NCBI GenBank assembly: GCA_964624475.1
Contig: CAZUYC010000132.1
Coordinates: 28,228-92,227 of the forward strand
Origin: CAZUYC01 sp964624475
GTDB lineage: Bacteria > Myxococcota_A > UBA9160 > SMWR01
Direction: 5' to 3'
DNA: 64,000 nucleotides
Below the pieces are notes generated by a model that made no database searches, was not told the DNA's origin, and saw only the letters and a list, made by a program, of their open reading frames with translations. A program made the translations under genes and the position numbers. This document shows positions 1 through 7,125 of the stretch, in pieces. Numbering within the stretch: position 1 is the stretch's first letter; every line of letters starts with the position of its first letter.

Positions 1-126
1 CTCGCGCTCGTGAGGCCCGAGCTGCGCCCGCGCTGGCGCGTCCATCGCGACGTCCTCGCCTGGCACCTGCGCGGCTGCCCCTCCGGCGTGGGGCTCGCCG
101 GGCTGCGGGCCGGGGAGGGCCCGTGA
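1..126 (+). CDS. 3' end of an unidentified gene (partial)
   Basis: The frame starting at base 1 is open for 41 codons and stops with TGA at 124-126, overlapping the GTG start of the next gene by 4 bp (GTGA). This is the coupling pattern seen throughout the window. The visible C-terminus is basic and aromatic (RVHRDVLAWHLRGCPSGVGL). It loosely recalls the tail of tRNA-dihydrouridine synthases, where a basic H..WH/Y..G stretch precedes the end, but this is only a resemblance. Too little is present for a family call. Confidence 0.5.
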   Translation, partial: LALVRPELRPRWRVHRDVLAWHLRGCPSGVGLAGLRAGEGP

Positions 127-1133
127 AGCCCGACCTCGCGCGCCTCGCCGCGCTGCTCGAGCGCTTTCCAAGGCTGCGCCTGCTCGTGGTCGGCGACGTC
201 GTGCTCGACGAGTACCTCTGGGGCACGGTCGAGCGCGTGAGCCCCGAGGCTCCAGTGCCGGTGGTGCACGTGCGCGACGAGACGGTCGTCCTCGGCGGAG
301 CCGCGAACGTCGCGCGCAACGTGGTGGCGCTCGGCGGCCGGGTGGCGCTCTGCTCGGTGGTCGGCGACGACGCCGCGGGTGCGCGCATCGGCGAGCTCGT
401 GAAGGAGCTCGGCGTCGACCCCGGGGGCCTCGTCGTCGCGCCCGGGCGGACGACCACGCGCAAGACCCGGGTGATCGCGCGCCCGCAGCAGGTGGTGCGC
501 TTCGACCGGGAAACGCACGACCCGCTCGCCCCCGCGACCGCGGCGAGGCTCCTCGAGGCCGTCGACGCGGCGCTGCGCGGGATCGACGGAGCGATCGTCG
601 CGGATTACGGCAAGGGGGTGCTCGTGCCGCGCACCGCGATCGCCGCGATGCGGCGCCTCGGCGCGGCGGGCGTGCCGGTGGTGGTGGACCCGAAGGCGGC
701 GCTCGCCCCGTACCGGGGCGCGGAGCTGCTCAAGCCCAACCTGCGCGAGGCCGCGGCGCTCTCGGGAATCGCGATCCGGGGCAGCGCGGACCTCGCGCGC
801 GCCGCGGCGCGCCTGCGCCGGCGGATCGGCGGCGGTGCGCTCGCCGTGACGCGCGGTGCCGAGGGGATGACGCTCTTCGAGGGGGACGCCGCGGGCGTGG
901 ACGTCGCGACGGCCCGCCGCGAGGTCTTCGACGTGCAGGGGGCCGGCGACACCACGATCGCCGCGCTCGCGCTCGCGCTGCGCGCGGGCGCGACGCTCTT
1001 CGAGGCGGCGGTGATCGCGAACGCGGCCGCCGGCGTGGTGGTAGGCAAGGTCGGCACCGCCACCGCGAGCGCCGACGAGGTGCGGCCATGCCTGCCGGCC
1101 GCCCTCGCAGCGGCGCTCGGGAGGGTCGCGTGA
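123..1133 (+). CDS. rfaE1: D-glycero-beta-D-manno-heptose-7-phosphate kinase (HldE kinase domain only)
   Basis: This is a PfkB/ribokinase-fold kinase that phosphorylates heptose 7-phosphate at C1 in the cytoplasm, on the way to ADP-heptose for LPS inner core. The N-terminal VVGDVVLDEY stretch (residues ~22-31), the LGGAANVARN substrate-binding motif (~57-66) and the GAGDT anion-hole/catalytic-Asp motif (~275) are all in place and typical of RfaE domain I. At 336 aa it corresponds to the kinase half only. The adenylyltransferase half found in fused HldE is absent and no separate copy is seen in the window. The GTG start overlaps the upstream stop. The gene heads an envelope/nucleotide run and overlaps yicC at its stop. 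Confidence 0.9.
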   Translation: MKPDLARLAALLERFPRLRLLVVGDVVLDEYLWGTVERVSPEAPVPVVHVRDETVVLGGAANVARNVVALGGRVALCSVVGDDAAGARIGELVKELGVDPGGLVVAPGRTTTRKTRVIARPQQVVRFDRETHDPLAPATAARLLEAVDAALRGIDGAIVADYGKGVLVPRTAIAAMRRLGAAGVPVVVDPKAALAPYRGAELLKPNLREAAALSGIAIRGSADLARAAARLRRRIGGGALAVTRGAEGMTLFEGDAAGVDVATARREVFDVQGAGDTTIAALALALRAGATLFEAAVIANAAAGVVVGKVGTATASADEVRPCLPAALAAALGRVA

Positions 1134-2020
1134 TCCGCAGCATGACGGGCTTCGGCCGCTCGAGCTTCCAGCTGGGCGAGCTCGCGTTCGACGTCGAGCT
1201 GCGCTCGGTGAACCACCGCTACCTCGACGCGCGCGTGAAGCTGCCGCGCCTGCTCGCCGGCTTCGAGGCCGACGTGCGCGCCCGCCTCCAGGCGCGGCTC
1301 GGCCGCGGGAAGGTCGACCTCTCCGTGACTTCGTCCGCGCCCGCAGGCCTCGCGCCGCGGCTCGAGATCGACCTCGACGCGGCGCGCGAGTACCTGCGCG
1401 CGGCCCGCGCGCTGCGCGAGAGCGAGGACGTGGCGGGAGAGCTCGGCGTGGCTCAGCTGCTCGCCCTCCCCGGCGTCGCGTGCTTCGTCGAGCTCGAGCT
1501 GCCCGGGGAGTCGCTGCGCGAGGGTCTCGAGGGCGCCGTCGACGCGGCGCTCGACGCCGCCGATGCGATGCGCAGCCGCGAGGGGGCTGTCCTCGAGCGA
1601 GACCTGCGCGAGCGCCTGGCCAGGGTGGAGGAGCTCGCCCGCTCGGTCGAGTCGCGCTCCGACTCGGTCCAGAAGGGCGTCCGCGAGCGCCTGCGCCGCC
1701 GCGCCGACCAGCTCCGGCAGGAGACCGGGCTCCTCGACGAGGCGCGCCTGCACCAGGAGATCGTCTTCGCCGCCGACCGGCTCGACATCGTCGAGGAGCT
1801 GGTGCGGCTGCGCAGCCACGTCGAACAGTTCCGCCGCGTCCTGGACGACGCGGGTCCCGGCAAGCCCGTCGGCCGCCGCCTCGACTTCCTGCTCCAGGAG
1901 TTCTCGCGTGAGGCCAACACGATCGGGTCCAAGGCCAGCGACGCACCGGTCGCGCACTCGATCGTGGAGCTCAAGATCGAGATCGAGCGGCTGCGCGAAC
2001 AGGTGCAGAACCTTGAGTGA
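1130..2020 (+). CDS. yicC: YicC family endoribonuclease-like protein
   Basis: The N-terminus MIRSMTGFGRS and the C-terminus ending in RLREQVQNLE are the two hallmark ends of the YicC family. Members have been linked to RNA turnover (YicC/YloC endoribonuclease activity). I chose GTG at 1130 (296 aa), which overlaps the kinase stop as GTGA and has a GGGAGG-like Shine-Dalgarno about 5 bases upstream; ATG at 1142 would trim four residues that the family normally keeps. The middle is Glu/Arg-rich and helical, as usual. It is followed by remA and gmk, the standard neighbours of this family in many bacteria, so the housekeeping assignment is firm although the cellular substrate is not known from sequence. 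Confidence 0.92.
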   Translation: MIRSMTGFGRSSFQLGELAFDVELRSVNHRYLDARVKLPRLLAGFEADVRARLQARLGRGKVDLSVTSSAPAGLAPRLEIDLDAAREYLRAARALRESEDVAGELGVAQLLALPGVACFVELELPGESLREGLEGAVDAALDAADAMRSREGAVLERDLRERLARVEELARSVESRSDSVQKGVRERLRRRADQLRQETGLLDEARLHQEIVFAADRLDIVEELVRLRSHVEQFRRVLDDAGPGKPVGRRLDFLLQEFSREANTIGSKASDAPVAHSIVELKIEIERLREQVQNLE

Positions 2021-2279
2021 CTTTGAGCTCCTGAACCTCGGCTACGGGAACCTCGTCGTGCGCTCCCGGGTCGTCGCGATCGTGTCCCCGCAGTCGGCAC
2101 CGATGCGGCGGCTGCGCGAAGAGGCGTCGAGCCGGGGCAAGCTCATCGACGCGACCCAGGGCCGCCGCACGCGCTCGATCATCGTGACCGACAGCGACCA
2201 CGTGATCCTCTCGGCGGTGAACACCGAGACGATCGCGGCCCGTCTGGGGCAGGACGGCGCCGCCCAGGTCGCGGAATGA
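2013..2279 (+). CDS. remA: RemA/DUF370 family protein
   Basis: This is an 88-residue protein with the full RemA family signature: a Gly-Tyr-Gly-Asn segment near the N-terminus (LLNLGYGNLVV), VAIVSPQSAPMRR, and GRRTRSIIVTDSDHVILSAV. RemA in Bacillus is a DNA-binding activator of biofilm-matrix genes; in Gram-negatives it sits between yicC and gmk with no settled role. The only start that keeps the conserved N-terminus is TTG at 2013, overlapping the yicC stop by 8 bp, with CTG 2031 the next in-frame alternative. The stop overlaps gmk by 4 bp (ATGA), so translation is probably coupled along the operon. Confidence 0.88.
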   Translation: MSDFELLNLGYGNLVVRSRVVAIVSPQSAPMRRLREEASSRGKLIDATQGRRTRSIIVTDSDHVILSAVNTETIAARLGQDGAAQVAE

Positions 2280-2941
2280 GCGGGAGGACCGGGATTCCCT
2301 TCGTGGTGGCGGCGCCCTCGGGCACCGGGAAGACGACCGTGTGCCGGCGCGTGGTCGAGCGCGACCCGGGGGTCGAGCTGTCGGTCTCGCACACCACGCG
2401 CGAGCGCCGTCCCGGCGAGCGGGACGGGGTCGCCTACCACTTCGTCTCGGGCGAGGCCTTCCAGCGCCTGATCGACGCGGGGCGCTTCCTCGAGTGGGCG
2501 GAGTATCACGGCAACCGCTACGGGACGAGCCGGGCCACCCTCGAGGAGCCGCTCGCTCGCGGCCACGACGTGCTGCTCGAGATCGAGGTCCAGGGCGCGC
2601 GCCAGGTGCGCGAGCGGCGCTCCGACGCCCGCCTGATCTTCCTGCTGCCCCCCTCGATGGACGCGCTCGCCGCGCGTCTGCGCTCGCGCGGCACCGAGTC
2701 GGCCGAGGCCGTGGCGGCGCGCCTGTGCCTCGCGCAGCGCGAGCTCGCCCAGGCGGACGGGCTCTTCCACTACGCCCTCGTGAACGAAGACCTCGAGCGC
2801 TGCGTGTCGGATCTCGGCTCGATTCTCGACGCCGAGCGCCTCGGCAGGGCGGCTCCGCTGCGCGGTCGCTTCGCTCCGGCCACGGCCCTGGCGAGGCTGC
2901 GCGAGGCCGCGTTGCCGCCGCGCGCCGATCGGATATCCTAA
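2276..2941 (+). CDS. gmk: guanylate kinase
   Basis: It phosphorylates GMP to GDP with ATP in the cytosol. The P-loop APSGTGKTT lies at residues ~13-21, followed by the GMP-binding segment (SHTTRERRPGE) and the YHFVS and EWAEYHGNRYGT motifs that close over GMP, then LLEIEVQGARQVR and the lid. The 221 aa length is slightly above the ~205 aa norm because of a basic C-terminal tail. ATG at 2276 overlaps the remA stop. The usual next gene, rpoZ, is missing: only 6 bp separate the stop from the Rel gene. Confidence 0.95.
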   Translation: MSGRTGIPFVVAAPSGTGKTTVCRRVVERDPGVELSVSHTTRERRPGERDGVAYHFVSGEAFQRLIDAGRFLEWAEYHGNRYGTSRATLEEPLARGHDVLLEIEVQGARQVRERRSDARLIFLLPPSMDALAARLRSRGTESAEAVAARLCLAQRELAQADGLFHYALVNEDLERCVSDLGSILDAERLGRAAPLRGRFAPATALARLREAALPPRADRIS

Positions 2942-2947
2942 AGCCAA

Positions 2948-5131
2948 GTGCCCGATCCGAAAGCGAAAACCGCGCGGGCCGCGGTCCGCTTCAACGACGT
3001 TGCGGACCGCATGCTCGAATACAACCCGCAGTCGGACCTCGGGCTCCTCCAGCGCGCCTACGTCTTCTCCGCGAAGGTCCACGAGGGCCAGGAACGGCTC
3101 TCCGGCGAGCCCTACCTCGTCCACCCGCTCGAGGTCGCCTCGATCCTCGTCGACCTGCGGGTGGACGATCTCACGGTCGCCGCGGGGCTCCTGCACGACA
3201 CGATCGAGGACACGCTCGCGAGCGCGGAGGAGATCCGGCGCCTCTTCGGCGAGGAGGTGGCCTTCCTGGTCGAGGGGCTCACGAAGATCGCGAAGATCGA
3301 GTTCACCAGCGACCGCGAACGCCAGGCCGAGAACTTCCGCAAGATGCTGATCGCGATGTCGCGCGACATCCGGATCCTGCTGATCAAGCTCGCCGACCGC
3401 CTGCACAACATGCGCACCCTGCGCTTCATGTCCGAGGAGTCGGCGCGCCGCACCGCCCAGGAGACGCTCGACATCTACGCGCCGCTCGCCCACCGGCTCG
3501 GGATCCACTGGATGAAGCAGGAGCTCGAGGAGCAGGCCTTCCGCGCGCTCCATCCCGAAGCGGCCGCCGAGCTCGAGGAGCTGCTCCAGTCGACGCGGCA
3601 GGCGCGCCAGGCCTACGTCGAGGAGGTGATCCGGGTGCTCTCGGGGCAGCTCGGCCAGGCCGAGCTGCGCTTCGAGGTGACCGGCCGCATGAAGGACCTG
3701 GCCTCGATCCACGCCAAGATGGAGGCCCAGGGGATCAGCCTCGACGAGGTCTACGACGTGATCGCGTTCCGCGTGATCCTCGACGGGCCGCAGGACCAGG
3801 TCTACACGGCGCTCGGGGCCGTGCACTCGATCTGGCGGCCGGTGTCGGGTCGCTTCAAGGACTACGTCGCCCTGCCGAAGCCCAACGGCTACCAGTCGCT
3901 CCACACAACGGTGATCGGCCCCTATGGCGAGCGCATGGAGGTGCAGATCCGCACCCAGGAGATGCACCGCGACGCCGAGTTCGGAATCGCCGCCCACTGG
4001 AAGTACAAGGAGGGGCGTGCCGAGGACGCCGACGAGACCAAGTTCGCCTGGCTGCGGCAGCTCGTGGAGCTGAACCGCGACGCCTCCGACCCCCACGAGT
4101 TCATCGATACCGTGAAGGTCGACCTCTTCCCCGACCAGGTCTTCGTCTTCACGCCGCGCGGAGACGTGATCAACCTGCCGAAGGGAGCTTCCGCCGTCGA
4201 CTTCGCCTACGCAATCCACAGCGAGGTCGGCGCGCACTGCTCGGGCGCGAAGGTGAACGGACGGCTGCTGCCGCTGCGCCACCGGCTCGCGGACGGCGAC
4301 ACGGTCGAGGTGCTCACCAACCCCACCCAATCCCCGCGCAAGGACTGGCTCGACTTCGTGGTCTCGGCGCGCGCGCGCTCTCGCATCCGCCAGGCGCTGC
4401 GCGCGCGCGAGAAGGAGCGCAGCGCGGAGCTCGGCCGCGAGATCCTCGAGCGCGAGCTGCGCAAGGCCGACCTCTCGCTGGCGCGGCAGATCGAGGGGAC
4501 GGAGCTCCCGGCGATCGCGCGGGAGACCGTGGGCGGCACGCTCGACGACCTCTTCTCGGCGGTGGGCTACGGGCGCGTCGCGGCCACCGACGTGCTGCGC
4601 CGGCTGCGCGGCGAGCCGATCCCGGAGCCGGCGCCCGCGCCCGAGCCGAAGCGGCGCGGGCTCTTCCGCCGGCGCCGCGCGCAGGCGGCGTCGCCCGGGA
4701 TCCGCGTCAGCGGGCAGCCGGACGTGCTGGTGCGCTTCGCCCGCTGCTGCGCGCCGCTCCCGGGCGACGAGGTGGTGGGCTTCGTGACCCGGGGGCGCGG
4801 CGTCACCGTGCACGCCAAGGACTGCCCCAAGATCTTCGAGCTCGACCCGCAGCGCCGCATCGACGTCGACTGGGACCCGGACGCCGCGACGCCCTGGTGC
4901 ATCCGCGTGCGGGTGCACTCGCTCGACCGGCCGGGACTTCTCGCGAAGGTGACCAAGACGATCTCCGTCGCCGGCATCAACATCGGGGCGGCCAACGTCA
5001 CCACGAGCCCCGACCAGAAGGCCGTACACACCTTCGATCTGTGGGTGAGCGACGTCGCGACGCTGAACGCGGTGATGCGGGAGATCGGGCGCATCAAGGG
5101 CGTCCTCTCGGTGGAGCGCCTGCGCGAGTGA
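2948..5131 (+). CDS. bifunctional (p)ppGpp synthetase/hydrolase (Rel/SpoT family)
   Basis: This 727-aa RelA/SpoT homologue makes and degrades the alarmone (p)ppGpp. The hydrolase HD domain is intact (H59, HDTIED with H83/D84), which argues for a bifunctional Rel/SpoT rather than a RelA-type synthetase. The synthetase core follows (VYDVIAFRVI, then RFKDYVALPKPNGYQSLHTT). A TGS domain lies at ~395-460, a basic/Pro-Ala linker around 555-580, a Cys-containing zinc-finger-like domain (RFARCCAPLPGD...DCPKI), and a C-terminal ACT domain after ~650. The start is GTG at 2948, six bases after gmk. The gmk-rel order resembles the gmk-rpoZ-spoT operon without rpoZ. Confidence 0.95.
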   Translation: MPDPKAKTARAAVRFNDVADRMLEYNPQSDLGLLQRAYVFSAKVHEGQERLSGEPYLVHPLEVASILVDLRVDDLTVAAGLLHDTIEDTLASAEEIRRLFGEEVAFLVEGLTKIAKIEFTSDRERQAENFRKMLIAMSRDIRILLIKLADRLHNMRTLRFMSEESARRTAQETLDIYAPLAHRLGIHWMKQELEEQAFRALHPEAAAELEELLQSTRQARQAYVEEVIRVLSGQLGQAELRFEVTGRMKDLASIHAKMEAQGISLDEVYDVIAFRVILDGPQDQVYTALGAVHSIWRPVSGRFKDYVALPKPNGYQSLHTTVIGPYGERMEVQIRTQEMHRDAEFGIAAHWKYKEGRAEDADETKFAWLRQLVELNRDASDPHEFIDTVKVDLFPDQVFVFTPRGDVINLPKGASAVDFAYAIHSEVGAHCSGAKVNGRLLPLRHRLADGDTVEVLTNPTQSPRKDWLDFVVSARARSRIRQALRAREKERSAELGREILERELRKADLSLARQIEGTELPAIARETVGGTLDDLFSAVGYGRVAATDVLRRLRGEPIPEPAPAPEPKRRGLFRRRRAQAASPGIRVSGQPDVLVRFARCCAPLPGDEVVGFVTRGRGVTVHAKDCPKIFELDPQRRIDVDWDPDAATPWCIRVRVHSLDRPGLLAKVTKTISVAGINIGAANVTTSPDQKAVHTFDLWVSDVATLNAVMREIGRIKGVLSVERLRE

Positions 5132-5961
5132 CGGGGGCCAGCGCCTGCGTGATCGCCCGTGACGCCGGATCCACGATCGACCGCTGCCTCGCTTCCCTCG
5201 CCTGGTGCGACGAGTGCGTCGTGGTCCTCGACCCGCGCAGCCGCGACGCGACCGAGGCGCGCGCCCGCGCCGCCGGCGCTCGCGTGATCGCGCACCCCTA
5301 CGCCGGCAACGTCGAGCAGAAGGGCTTCGCGATCGCGCAGGCGAAGAGCGAATGGGTGGTCGGGCTCGACGCCGACGAGGCGCTCTCCCCGGAGCTCGCG
5401 CGGCGGCTCGCCGCCTTCCTGCGCGCGCCCGAGCCGGGCTGCGACGGGGTCCTCTTGAATCGCGTCGCGTTCCACCTCGGTCGCTGGATCCGCCACGGCG
5501 ACTTCCACCCCGACTGGCAGCTGCGCGCGTTCCGCCGCGAGGGAGCGCGCGTCGTGGGCCGCAACCCGCACGGCCGCGTCCGCGTCCCGGGCGGGGTCGT
5601 CCGCCTCGCGGGCGACCTCGAGCACCGGAGCTACGCGAGCCTCGCCGACCAGCTCGAGCGCGTGCAGGCCTACAGCCGCATCGAGGCGGAGGCGATGTTC
5701 GCGGCGGGGCGGCGGGCGGGCCTGCGCCCGCTGGTGCTGCGCCCTCCGGCGCGCTTCCTGCGCGCCTACCTGCTCCGCCAGGGCTTCCGCGACGGCATTC
5801 CGGGGCTCGTGATCGCTGGAGTGAGCGCGTTCCACGTCTTCCTCAAGTACGCGAAGCTCTGGGAGCTCGCCCAGCAAGGCCGCGAAGCGGCCGCGCAGCG
5901 AGCCGCAGGCGAGCGGAGTGCGGGCCCCCGCTCGGGCGAGCGAAGTGCGGGCCCCCGCTAA
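5128..5961 (+). CDS. family 2 glycosyltransferase (WaaE/LgtF-like LPS core type)
   Basis: A GT-A fold glycosyltransferase of 277 aa. The N-terminal strand and nucleotide-binding segment (SACVIARDAGSTIDRCLASL) and VVGLDADEALSP, carrying the DxD metal/nucleotide motif, resemble enzymes that add glucose or heptose to LPS inner core. The start is GTG 5128, overlapping the Rel stop (GTGA). The C-terminal ~25 residues are odd: they repeat the octapeptide GERSAGPR and are encoded by a dispersed GC-rich repeat (5892-5959), so the natural protein end is probably near residue 250. The sugar and acceptor cannot be read from sequence; the context (heptose kinase upstream, GT4 downstream) favours LPS core. 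Confidence 0.82.
   Translation: MTGASACVIARDAGSTIDRCLASLAWCDECVVVLDPRSRDATEARARAAGARVIAHPYAGNVEQKGFAIAQAKSEWVVGLDADEALSPELARRLAAFLRAPEPGCDGVLLNRVAFHLGRWIRHGDFHPDWQLRAFRREGARVVGRNPHGRVRVPGGVVRLAGDLEHRSYASLADQLERVQAYSRIEAEAMFAAGRRAGLRPLVLRPPARFLRAYLLRQGFRDGIPGLVIAGVSAFHVFLKYAKLWELAQQGREAAAQRAAGERSAGPRSGERSAGPR
5892..5959 (+). repeat. dispersed GC-rich repeat plus 24-bp tandem duplication in a gene 3' end
   Basis: Bases 5892-5919 match a 28-bp unit found again at 60631-60658 and, inverted, at 60446-60473; its core is GCAGCGAGCCGCAGGCGAGC. From 5909 a 24-bp unit is present twice (5909-5932 and 5936-5959) with one mismatch. Both lie inside the glycosyltransferase reading frame and supply its last residues up to the stop. 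Confidence 0.85.
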
Positions 5962-5970
5962 GACCGGCCC

Positions 5971-7110
5971 GTGAGGATCCTCCACGTCTCCTCGGACTGG
6001 AAGTGGACGGGCCCCGCCGAGCCGATGCTGCTGCTCGCACGCGCGCAGCGCGAACGCGGCGACGAGGTCGCGCTCGCCTGTCCGGAGGCGCCGGACGGCG
6101 AGTCGGGCCTGGCCGATCGCGCGCGCGCGGCGGGTCTCGTCCCGGCGCTCGTCCTCGAGCGCGCGCGCGGCGCGCACCCGTGGCGGGACGGCCGCGATGC
6201 CGCGCGCCTGCGCCAGCGCCTTTGCGCCGGCCGTTTCGACGTGGTGCACGCCTGGCACACGCGCGACCACGTGCTCGCCTGGCGGGCGGCTCGCGCACTC
6301 GCGACCCGACCGATCGTCGCGCGCTCGTGGGCCCGAGCCGAGCGGATCGCCGGCTGGCCCTGGAACCGCTGGCTGCTCGGGTGCGCGACCGATGCGCTCG
6401 CGCTCCCCTCGCAGGCGGCGGCGCGCGCGAGCCGCCGGCTCGTGCGCGGGGGCGCGGCCGCGGCGGTCCTCGGCGCGGTGGACCTCGGGCGCTTCCGGCC
6501 CGGCGCTCCCGACCCGCGCCTGCGCGCCGCGCTCGGTCTCGCCCCGGCTTCGCGCGTCGTCGGCGTGGTGGCGCGCATCCAGGCGCATCGGCGCTTCGAC
6601 CTGCTGCTCGCCGCCTTCCACCGGCTCGCGGCGCGCGATCCGGCCGCCCGGCTTCTCGTCGTCGGGCGCGGCACGCGCGAGGACGAGATCGCGCGGCGGC
6701 CGGCCGAGCGACTCGGGCTCGCGGGCCGCGTCGTCTTCGCCGGCCACCGCCACGCGGACTATCCCGACGTGCTGCGTGCGATCGACCTCCTCGCCTACCT
6801 CGTCCCCGGCTCCGACGGGAGCTGCCGCACCGTCCTCGAGGCCGCCGCCTGCTCGATCCCCGCGGTGGCGAGCCGGCGCGGCGCGCTCCCGGAGCTCGTC
6901 CTGCACGGCGAGACGGGGCTCCTGGTCGACGAGGACGCGGCGGGGCTGGCGGGCGCCCTCGAGGCGCTGCTCGCCGATCGCCGGCGCAGGCACGCCCTCG
7001 GCGCCGCCGCGCGCGCGCGCGCCGAGGCGCTCTTCGCCCCCGAGCGCCTCGCGGAGCGCGTGGCCGCACTCTACGCGGTTGCGGCGCGCTTGCTCCCGCG
7101 CCGACGCTGA
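5971..7110 (+). CDS. family 4 glycosyltransferase
   Basis: A GT-B retaining glycosyltransferase of 379 aa. The N-terminal domain opens MRILHVSSDWKWTG, with the acceptor-side Gly-rich loop poorly conserved. The C-terminal Rossmann domain shows the GT4 pattern: VVGVVARIQAHRRFDLLLAA, LLVVGRGTREDE, VFAGHRHADYPDVL, then the donor-binding E-x7-E region at PGSDGSCRTVLEAAACSIPAVASRRGALPE. The GTG start is nine bases after the preceding GT2 stop. It is probably part of the same LPS-core/oligosaccharide run. Donor and acceptor are unknown. Confidence 0.85.
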   Translation: MRILHVSSDWKWTGPAEPMLLLARAQRERGDEVALACPEAPDGESGLADRARAAGLVPALVLERARGAHPWRDGRDAARLRQRLCAGRFDVVHAWHTRDHVLAWRAARALATRPIVARSWARAERIAGWPWNRWLLGCATDALALPSQAAARASRRLVRGGAAAAVLGAVDLGRFRPGAPDPRLRAALGLAPASRVVGVVARIQAHRRFDLLLAAFHRLAARDPAARLLVVGRGTREDEIARRPAERLGLAGRVVFAGHRHADYPDVLRAIDLLAYLVPGSDGSCRTVLEAAACSIPAVASRRGALPELVLHGETGLLVDEDAAGLAGALEALLADRRRRHALGAAARARAEALFAPERLAERVAALYAVAARLLPRRR

Positions 7111-7125
7111 AGGAGAATCGAGGCG

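Noticed and set aside
2042..5029. A 995-codon open frame on the minus strand opposite gmk and rel
   Set aside because: Its translation is Arg/Ala/Gly/Val-rich with no domain, and the plus strand encodes two unmistakable enzymes. High third-position GC keeps antisense frames open.
2341..5127. Long plus-strand frame joining the gmk and rel region to the GT2 gene
   Set aside because: Only the part after 5128 is real coding sequence; the earlier part is an out-of-frame translation of gmk and rel.
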